Shown: one piece after another, positions 58,132-64,000 of the stretch
Position numbering within the stretch: the stretch's first letter is position 1
Layout of the letters: each line of letters starts with the position of its first letter
Made by a program: the position numbers and the translations under genes
DNA from: Geodermatophilus ruber
GTDB lineage: Bacteria; Actinomycetota; Actinomycetes; Mycobacteriales; Geodermatophilaceae
DNA length: 64,000 bases
NCBI RefSeq assembly: GCF_900114385.1
Contig: NZ_FOSW01000018.1
Coordinates: 33,455-97,454 of the forward strand
Direction of reading: 5' to 3'
Notes under the pieces: generated by a model
What the model was told of the DNA's origin: nothing
What the model saw: the letters and a program-made list of their open reading frames with translations, nothing else
Database searches by the model: none

Positions 58132-60342
58132 TCATCGGGCGGCGCGGGCCTGCAGCGCCAGCGCGCACGAGTCACCCCCGGCCGCCCGCACCCGGGAGGC
58201 CCAGCGGGGGACCTCGACCGCCGGCATCGGTCGGGCAACCAGATAGCCCTGCGCGAGGTCGCAGCCGGCCTCCCGGACCAGCTGCAGGTGCTCGGCGGTC
58301 TCCACGCCCTCGGCGACCGAGCGGATGCCGAGGGTGCGGGTCAGCGCGACGATCGAGGCCAGCACCGCGCCGCTGGCCTCGGTGGTGAGGCTGGCGGCCG
58401 CGGTCAGCAGCGAGCGGTCGATCTTCAGCGTGCCGATGGGCAGGGCGAGGAGCTGGGCGAGGGAGGACCAGCCGGTGCCGAAGTCGTCGATCGCGACCCG
58501 GACCCCGAAGCTGCGCAGCACGGCGAGCTGGTCCTCGGCGCGGGTGGGGTCCTCCGCGACGCTGGTCTCGGTCAGCTCCAGCAGCAGGCTCTCCGGGGCC
58601 AGACCGGAGTCGTGCAGCGCCATCCGCACGTCCCGCACCAGGGTCTCGGCCGAGAAGTGCCGGGCGCTGATGTTCACCGACATCAGCAGCGGCAGGCCCT
58701 GGGCGGCCCACTCCGCCGCCTGCCGGGTGGTCTCCCCAAGCAGCCAGCGGGTGATCGGGATCAGCTGGCCGGTCTCCTCGGCGACGGAGAGGAAGGCGTC
58801 GGGCGAGAGGAGCCCCCGCTCGGGGTGGTTCCAGCGCAGCAGCGCCTCCACGCCGTAGAGCTCGCCGGTGTCGAGGCGCACCACGGGCTGGTAGTGGACG
58901 ACGAACTGGTCCAGCGAGCCGTCCCGCAGCCGGTTGGCCACCTCCAGCCGCCACCGCGCCGCCTCCCGCAGGCCGGGGGTGAACAGGTGGATGCGGTCCC
59001 GGCCGGACCCCTTGGCCGCGTACGCCGCGGCGTCGGCGTCGCTGAGCAGCTGATGGGCCTGGGTGCTGCCGGGCTGGGCGGGCGCGATGCCGACGCTGGC
59101 CGACAGCGGGACGGGGGCGCCCGCGGCGTAGAAGGGCCGGGTGAACGAGGCCTGTAGCCGGAACGCCAGCGTCGCCGCCTCGGAGGGATCGCAGTCGCGC
59201 GCCAGGATGAGGAACTGGTCCCCGCCCAGGCGACCGACGACGTCGCCGGGGCGGACCTGCTCGACCATCCGGTCGCCGACCTGACGCAGCAGCTCGTCGC
59301 CCACCTCGTGTCCGAGGGAGTCGTTGACGGTCTTGAAGCCGTCGAGGTCGAGGAAGAGCAGCGCGGCGCGGGGCCGCGGCTCGCGCAGCACCTCGCCGAT
59401 CAGCTGGAGCAGGCGGGCCCGGTTCGGCAGCCCGGTGAGGTCGTCGTGGCTGGCCTGCCAGGCCAGCGCCCCCTGGTCGCGCACCCGCTCGGTGATGTCG
59501 GTGTAGGTGATGACCACCTGGTCGGTGTCCTCGAGCCGGGCGGCCTGGAGCCGGAACCAGGCGACGTCCTCGCCGAAGGGGTGCGAGTAGTCGTGGGCGA
59601 AAGTCCGGGGTGGCGACGCGGGCTCCTCGGAGAGCCGGCGCAGGCCCTCGGTGATCGCCGCGTGGTCGGCGGCCGACAGCTCGCGCCCCATCGCGGCCAG
59701 GTAGTCCTCCCCCACCCTGGCCAGGTGGTGGCCCTCGCGGCCGTAGGCCTCACCGGCGCGCACCCAGCTGCGGTTCACCGAGAGGATCCGCCCGTCCCCA
59801 CCGACCAGCACCGTCGGCGACGGCAAGGCGTCGAGGACGGCGTTGAGCTGGCGGAGCTCGGCCGCCGTCCGCTGCTCGCTGCGGTGCTGCTCGTCGACGT
59901 CGCGGAAGAAGGCGGTGAGGCCGTCGGCGTCGGCGAAGGCGCGGATCTCGTACCAGCGGTCGTGGGGTGGGTAGAAGACCTCGAACTCGCGGGCGCCGCC
60001 GTCGGCGAGCACCGCCCGGTACTGCTCCTCGATGGCCGTACCGACGGCCTCGGGGAAGCAGTCGTAGAAGTAGCGGCCGAGAAGGTCCTCCGCGCGGCAG
60101 CCGAGGAGCTTGCCGGCGGCGGCGTTCACGTAGGTGAACCGCCAGCGGTGGTCGATCCGGTAGACGGCGTCGGGCACCGCGGACAGCGGGTCAGGTGGGC
60201 CGACGTGCCCAGCCTGGACGTGTGGGTGCACCTGCCAGCTCTCTCCCCCTGCGGCATGCGTCGGCCCGCTCGGGGGCCACGCCGGCGGGCCGTCCCCTCG
60301 ACGGCGTCCCGGCGGGTGACGCTCCACCGAGGGTAACGGCAC
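58132..60342 (-). CDS. PAS-PAS-GGDEF-EAL c-di-GMP signalling protein
   Basis: The 736 residues have two PAS domains (about 50-290), a GGDEF domain (300-460) reading GRLGGDQFLIL (about 370), and an EAL domain (470-725) with GVEALLRW, VNISARHF, DDFGTGWSS and SVAEGVETAEHL. The EAL catalytic residues are intact, so c-di-GMP hydrolysis is expected. The GGDEF Glu is Gln, which may weaken synthase activity and leave the domain as a GTP sensor. GTG 60342 starts 9 nt after the AidB-like gene stop; the first 45 residues are poorly conserved and a later start is possible. Confidence 0.88.
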   Translation of the reverse strand: MPLPSVERHPPGRRRGDGPPAWPPSGPTHAAGGESWQVHPHVQAGHVGPPDPLSAVPDAVYRIDHRWRFTYVNAAAGKLLGCRAEDLLGRYFYDCFPEAVGTAIEEQYRAVLADGGAREFEVFYPPHDRWYEIRAFADADGLTAFFRDVDEQHRSEQRTAAELRQLNAVLDALPSPTVLVGGDGRILSVNRSWVRAGEAYGREGHHLARVGEDYLAAMGRELSAADHAAITEGLRRLSEEPASPPRTFAHDYSHPFGEDVAWFRLQAARLEDTDQVVITYTDITERVRDQGALAWQASHDDLTGLPNRARLLQLIGEVLREPRPRAALLFLDLDGFKTVNDSLGHEVGDELLRQVGDRMVEQVRPGDVVGRLGGDQFLILARDCDPSEAATLAFRLQASFTRPFYAAGAPVPLSASVGIAPAQPGSTQAHQLLSDADAAAYAAKGSGRDRIHLFTPGLREAARWRLEVANRLRDGSLDQFVVHYQPVVRLDTGELYGVEALLRWNHPERGLLSPDAFLSVAEETGQLIPITRWLLGETTRQAAEWAAQGLPLLMSVNISARHFSAETLVRDVRMALHDSGLAPESLLLELTETSVAEDPTRAEDQLAVLRSFGVRVAIDDFGTGWSSLAQLLALPIGTLKIDRSLLTAAASLTTEASGAVLASIVALTRTLGIRSVAEGVETAEHLQLVREAGCDLAQGYLVARPMPAVEVPRWASRVRAAGGDSCALALQARAAR

Positions 60343-60351
60343 AGGTGTAAC

Positions 60352-61971
60352 TCAGGCTGCCGAGACCGAGGATCGCTCGACGATCCCGGTCACCGCCGTC
60401 CCGGCCGGCAGCGTGCCCAGGACGGCGCCTCCGTCGCCGCCCAGCCGGGTGGCGCAGAAGGCGTCGGCCACGGTCGGGGGCGCGAAGCGCAGCAACAGCG
60501 AGCCCTGCAGGCACAGCGCCAGCAGGCCGGCGATCCGGCGGGCGCGCAGGGGCAGCGCCTCGGGATCGGCCAGCTCGGTGGTGAGCCGGTTCACGGCTGC
60601 GTCGAACCGGGGATCGGCCCCGCCGGCGAGGTCGAGCTCGGCCCGGACCGCGGCCAGCGAGGCGGACGAGCGGCCCAGGGCGCGCAGCACGTCGAGGGCG
60701 ATGACGTTGCCCGAGCCCTCCCAGACGGAGTTCAGCGGCGCCTGCCGGTAGAGCCGCGGCAGCCCGGACTCCTCGACGTACCCGTTGCCCCCGAGCACCT
60801 CCAGCGCCTCGGCCACGACGGTGGGGGTGCGCTTGCAGACCCAGAACTTGGCGGCTGCGCCGGCCAGCCGGAGAAAGTCCTGCTCGCCCGCGTCCACGGC
60901 CGCGGCCAGCCGGATCGCCAGGGCGGTAGCCGCCTCGCTCTCGACGGCGAGGTCGGCCAGCACGTTCTGCATGAGCGGCTGGTCGGCCAGCAGCGCGCCG
61001 AAGGCCCGCCGGTGCCGGGTGTGGTGAATGGCCTGGGTGAGCGCCGCGCGCACGGTGGCCGCCGAACCCAGCACGCAGTCCAGGCGGGTCATGTTGACCA
61101 TCTCGATGATCGTGGGGACGCCGCGGCCGGGCTCGCCCACCAGCCAGCCCGTCGTCCGGTCGAACTCGACCTCGCTGGAGGCGTTGGAGCGGTCGCCCAG
61201 CTTGTCCTTGAGCCGCTGGAGCCGGAACACGTTGCGGGTGCCGTCGGGTAGCACCCGGGGCACGAGGAAGCAGGAGACGCCCTCGTCGAGCTGGGCGAGC
61301 ACGAGGAACAGGTCGCTCATCGGGGCGCTGGTGAACCACTTGTGGCCGGTGAGCGCGTAGCTGCCGTCGGCCTGCGGCACGGCGCGGCTGGCGTTGGCGC
61401 GGACGTCGGAGCCGCCCTGCTTCTCGGTCATACCCATGCCGGCGACCAGGCCGCGTTTGCCGGCCGGTGCGGCGAGGCCGAACTCGTAGGCGGTCGCGGT
61501 GAGCCCCGGCTCGTAGCGGGCGGCGAGCTCGGGGGCCCGGCGCAGGGCGGGGACGACGGCGTAGGTCATGGTGACCGGGCAGGCGTGGCCCATCTCGGCC
61601 TGCGTCCAGCCGAGGTAGCCGACCGCGCGCCGGACGTGGGCGTGCGGTTCCGGGGAGGTCCAGGGCGCGCCGGCGAGGCCGTGCTCGAACGCGGTGCGCA
61701 TCAGGTCGTGCCAGACGGGGTGGAACTCCACCTCGTCGACCCGGTGGCCGTAGCGGTCGTGGGTGCGCAGCCGCGGCGGGTTCTCGTTGGCCAGCCGGCC
61801 CCACTCCTGCGCCTGCTCGCTGCCGGCCAGCGCGCCGAGCGCCTTGAGCGAGTCGAGGGTCGCCGCGTCGGCGTGCCGCACGCAGGCCTCGGCCAGCGCG
61901 GCATCGCCCGCGATGGGGTCGTGCCCGGCCAGGGGCGGGGCCTGGTTGGTGACCTCGTGCGTGACGCTCAT
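60352..61971 (-). CDS. aidB: AidB-like acyl-CoA dehydrogenase-family protein
   Basis: The 539 residues have the AidB-group length and signature MGMTEKQGGSDVRAN (about 180-194), with KWFTSAPMSDLFLVLAQLD, GGNGYVEESGLPRLYRQAPL and SGNVIALDVLRAL. AidB is part of the alkylation response and carries FAD; its enzyme activity is uncertain. ATG 61969-61971 (MSVTHEVTNQAPPL) gives the standard N-terminus. It is divergent from the DUF732 gene, and a perfect palindrome lies 36 bp upstream. The EAL gene follows 9 nt after its stop. Confidence 0.88.
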   Translation of the reverse strand: MSVTHEVTNQAPPLAGHDPIAGDAALAEACVRHADAATLDSLKALGALAGSEQAQEWGRLANENPPRLRTHDRYGHRVDEVEFHPVWHDLMRTAFEHGLAGAPWTSPEPHAHVRRAVGYLGWTQAEMGHACPVTMTYAVVPALRRAPELAARYEPGLTATAYEFGLAAPAGKRGLVAGMGMTEKQGGSDVRANASRAVPQADGSYALTGHKWFTSAPMSDLFLVLAQLDEGVSCFLVPRVLPDGTRNVFRLQRLKDKLGDRSNASSEVEFDRTTGWLVGEPGRGVPTIIEMVNMTRLDCVLGSAATVRAALTQAIHHTRHRRAFGALLADQPLMQNVLADLAVESEAATALAIRLAAAVDAGEQDFLRLAGAAAKFWVCKRTPTVVAEALEVLGGNGYVEESGLPRLYRQAPLNSVWEGSGNVIALDVLRALGRSSASLAAVRAELDLAGGADPRFDAAVNRLTTELADPEALPLRARRIAGLLALCLQGSLLLRFAPPTVADAFCATRLGGDGGAVLGTLPAGTAVTGIVERSSVSAA

Positions 61972-62006
61972 GGCGGCACCGTACGACTCCCCGGCGCCCC
62001 CGGCGG

Positions 62007-62020
62007 GTTCCACGTGGAAC
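62007..62020 (-). promoter_or_regulatory. Palindrome upstream of the AidB-like gene
   Basis: GTTCCACGTGGAAC is a perfect 14-bp palindrome at 36 bp before the ATG, in the 240-bp divergent region. It could be a repressor or activator site for the AidB-like operon. It is not a LexA box. It also resembles a parS half-consensus, which is rejected below. Confidence 0.35.
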
Positions 62021-62212
62021 GTGCACCAGGACGGGCGCTGCAGCGCCCGCTCGAAGCCCTCGTGGGAGGGGACGAAACCGAGCATCGCCCGCCCCGCTGG
62101 CGCCGTCGAGCGCGTCGCGCGCCGCGGGGAGCTGCTCGATCCCGGCGCCGGCGGGCCTAGGCTCGACCCGGCGCAGACCGTGCAGCCCCAGCGATGAGCT
62201 CGGGAGGCCGAC

Positions 62213-62701
62213 ATGTCCAGGCGGGGCGCGCACCAGCGGCCCACGACCGGCGGATGGCGGCGGCGTGCCGTGGTGGGGCTTCTCCTGGTCCTGGCCGCCT
62301 CGGGGATCGTGCTGCTGCTCGGCCCCCTCTTCGACGGGAGCCCCAGCCCGGGGACCGATTCGGCCTCCTCCCCGTCCCCGGCCGCGTCCCCGGAGACGGT
62401 CACGGTGACCGAGCCGATGGACCCCGAGCAGCTGCGCGCGGAGTTCATCAGCCAGGCGGCGCGCGACCGGGGGTGGGACAGGGCGCTGGGCGACGCCGCC
62501 CCTGCGAGTCTGGCCCAGCAGGTCTGCAGCACCATCAAGGCCGGCGGGAACTCCGATGCGGTGTGGCAGGCGGCCGGTGACCTGGAGGAGCGCGGCCTGC
62601 CGGTCGACGCCGCGTGGGGCTTCGTCGACCTGGCCGTCACCACCTACTGTCCGGAGCACCACATGCTGGTGCTCACGACCACCGCGGCGATGGGCGACTG
62701 A
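62213..62701 (+). CDS. Membrane-anchored DUF732-like protein
   Basis: The 162 residues have a basic N-terminus, one membrane helix (VVGLLLVLAASGIVLLLGPL, about 20-39), a Ser/Pro-rich linker and a C-terminal domain with two Cys (QVCSTIKAGGNSD and TTYCPEHH), matching the actinobacterial DUF732 pattern of a small extracytoplasmic domain held by a disulfide. Function is unknown. ATG 62213 has GGGAGG 5 nt upstream. It is convergent with the F420-reductase-like gene. Confidence 0.78.
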   Translation: MSRRGAHQRPTTGGWRRRAVVGLLLVLAASGIVLLLGPLFDGSPSPGTDSASSPSPAASPETVTVTEPMDPEQLRAEFISQAARDRGWDRALGDAAPASLAQQVCSTIKAGGNSDAVWQAAGDLEERGLPVDAAWGFVDLAVTTYCPEHHMLVLTTTAAMGD

Positions 62702-62743
62702 CGGTGCGGGCGTGCGCCGGCTGGCTGGCCCCGCCACCCCTCC

Positions 62744-63427
62744 TCAGCCGCGCGTGGCGGCGGTCAGCGCCGCGCGGATCGTTTCGGCGTCCGCGCTCTT
62801 GCCCGGGTCGTCGGGCAGGTTCTGCGGGTTGCGCGCGTAGGGCACGACGTAGGCCGGCATGTCGCGCTCGAATCGCCAGCTGTCGGCCAGGGGCCCGGCG
62901 TCGAGCGCGTCGTACCCGAGCCGGTCGAGCAGCTGCGCGACGGCGGCCATGGCCTCTTCGTCGTCGCCGGCGATCGGGAGGGTCGATCGGTCGGCCGCAC
63001 CGGCGGGCCGTCCGAGTGCCGCGAGGTGCCTGAAGAAGATGTTGTTGAACGCCTTGACGACCCGGGAGTCGGGCAGGTGTCGCTGGAGGAGCTCGCTGGT
63101 GGTGGTCCCGCCCGCGTCGAGCTCGGCGACGTGGCCATCGCGCTCGGGGTAGTAGTTGATCGTGTCCAGGACGATCTTGCCGGCCAGCGGGGCTGCCGGG
63201 ATCTCGGCGTAGCTCTTCAGCGGCACGGTCGCGACGACCCAGTCCCCGGCCGCTGCCGCCTCGGCCGGGGTCGCGGCTCGCGCGCGCGGCCCGAGCTCGG
63301 CCACCAGGTCGGCCAGGGTCTCGGGCCCCCGGGAATTGCTGAGAACCACGTCCAGGTCGGCATCCACGGCGAGCCGCGCCAGCGTGCTGCCGATGTGCCC
63401 GCTGCCGATCAGTCCAAGAGTGCCCAT
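62744..63427 (-). CDS. NADPH-dependent F420 reductase-like protein
   Basis: The 227 residues start MGTLGLIGSGHIGSTLARLA, a Rossmann motif placed as in F420H2:NADP+ oxidoreductases, followed by VVLSNSRGPETLADLVAELG, VATVPLKSYAEIPAAPLAGK, VLDTINYYPERDGHV and VVKAFNNIFFRHL. Many such proteins in actinobacteria transfer hydride between NADP and F420 or act as NAD(P)-dependent oxidoreductases. ATG 63427 is chosen because the Rossmann strand begins at once; GTG 63451 is an alternative. Confidence 0.85.
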   Translation of the reverse strand: MGTLGLIGSGHIGSTLARLAVDADLDVVLSNSRGPETLADLVAELGPRARAATPAEAAAAGDWVVATVPLKSYAEIPAAPLAGKIVLDTINYYPERDGHVAELDAGGTTTSELLQRHLPDSRVVKAFNNIFFRHLAALGRPAGAADRSTLPIAGDDEEAMAAVAQLLDRLGYDALDAGPLADSWRFERDMPAYVVPYARNPQNLPDDPGKSADAETIRAALTAATRG

Positions 63428-63621
63428 GGCCGCTGCCAACCCGGTCACCGGGAGCACTGTTCCCTCCTCACCATCGGGGACCGACCGAGTCGCGGGTCGA
63501 GCTGACCGGACCCCGTGACCGCCGCACCGCTCCCCCGGCCCGGTTCGGGCGTGCCTGAGTCCCCGCCGGCGGGGTCGTCCGGCGGGGTCGGCGGTCTCGG
63601 GGGTTCGGGCGGTTCGGGCGG

Positions 63622-64000
63622 TCAGGCGGCGTGGAGCAGGTCGGGGCCGGTGCGGATCTCGGTGCCGTCGGGGCGCCAGGTGCGCCAGCGGCCGTCGGGT
63701 TGTCGGGCGAGGCGGAAGCCGTGGTGGACCTTGGTGTGGTGCCGCTCGCGCAGCAGCGCGGAGTTCTCCAGGCTGGTCGCCCCGCCGTTGATCCATTCCA
63801 GGAGATGGTGGACGTCGCACCAGTGGGTCGGCGCGGAGCAGCCGGTGAACACGCAGCCGCGGTCGCGGGCCTCGACCGCTCTGCGCAGGTGCGAGCTGAC
63901 CAGCCGGTGTTCCCGGCCGAGATCGAGGGGGACCCCGTCGGGGCCGAGGACGATGCGGGTGATGCCCGCGTCGCAGGCGATCCAGCGGGCCCGGGCGGCG
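63622..64000 (-). CDS. DUF222/13E12-type HNH endonuclease, N-terminus beyond the window
   Basis: The visible 125 residues include RAVEARDRGCVFTGCSAP, then HWCDVHHLLEWINGGATSLE and LLRERHHTKVHHGFRLARQP, the full HNH module with CxxxxC and HH-...-H residues of the 13E12 repeat family common in actinobacteria. The N-terminal DUF222 part would be to the right of position 64000. It may be a domesticated mobile-element nuclease; function is unknown. The stop is at 63622-63624, and a GGTTCGGGC-type 9-bp tandem repeat lies directly beyond it (about 63600-63625). Confidence 0.88.
   Translation of the reverse strand, partial: AARARWIACDAGITRIVLGPDGVPLDLGREHRLVSSHLRRAVEARDRGCVFTGCSAPTHWCDVHHLLEWINGGATSLENSALLRERHHTKVHHGFRLARQPDGRWRTWRPDGTEIRTGPDLLHAA

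Noticed and set aside
62007..62020. parS or SOS box at GTTCCACGTGGAAC
   Set aside because: Mismatched to both consensus sequences; kept only as a generic palindrome upstream of the AidB-like gene.

Overview
The window is very GC-rich, densely packed coding DNA with many GTG starts and 4-bp GTGA/ATGA stop-start overlaps. Gene content points to a free-living, stress-adapted actinobacterium, probably Geodermatophilaceae (Blastococcus, Modestobacter or Geodermatophilus type). The clues are several SpoIIE/RsbW/STAS partner-switching proteins, an ANTAR regulator, an F420-type oxidoreductase, a DUF222/13E12-type HNH protein and a DUF1707 protein. No rRNA, tRNA, prophage, transposase or CRISPR array was seen.

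Region by region. 1-8.6 kb: the start of a sugar-type binding lipoprotein, a large LuxR/MalT-like regulator, and a divergent coxMSLG-type molybdenum hydroxylase operon whose active-site motif is form II. 8.6-16.2 kb: an old-yellow-enzyme reductase, a reductase of the dihydrofolate reductase family, a CPA1 Na+/H+ antiporter, an LLM flavin oxidoreductase, a flavohemoglobin, and three gene remnants. 16.2-20.3 kb: a HyuA/HyuB pair sharing an upstream motif with the cox operon. 20.3-26 kb: acetyltransferase, secreted zinc protease, DUF1992 protein, ATP-dependent DNA ligase, and an NmrA-MarR pair with an operator at its start codon. 25-31.3 kb: a MEDS/ATPase regulator and a 1,712-residue protein that joins a hybrid histidine kinase to a SpoIIE phosphatase, an RsbW-like kinase and a STAS domain.

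31.4-38 kb: envelope-stress-like protein, phosphoribosyltransferase, msrA-rRNA methyltransferase operon, a bacterial eRF1-like protein, hydrolase, VOC protein and Mut7-C protein. 38-43.5 kb: a thiamine locus with two overlapping tenA genes on one strand and, on the other, a TPP riboswitch followed by cytX-thiO-thiS-thiG-thiE; thiG carries a translated palindromic repeat just after its start codon. 44-50.6 kb: more partner-switching genes (two RsbW-like ATPases, a PAS-GAF-SpoIIE protein), a nucleoside hydrolase and a GAF-ANTAR regulator. 50.6-64 kb: a pair of dynamin-like GTPases, tandem PilZ proteins, a Cys-rich small protein, a same-strand series AidB-like / GGDEF-EAL / NYN / phospholipase D, a DUF732 protein, an F420-type NADP reductase-like protein and a truncated HNH gene.

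Three themes link the genes. The molybdenum hydroxylase and hydantoinase operons look co-regulated and may form one N-heterocycle or lactam catabolic route. The thiamine genes form a salvage-plus-thiazole module under riboswitch control. The many phosphatase/anti-sigma/STAS and c-di-GMP proteins indicate elaborate stress signalling. Function calls come from reading motifs and family knowledge; no database search was run.
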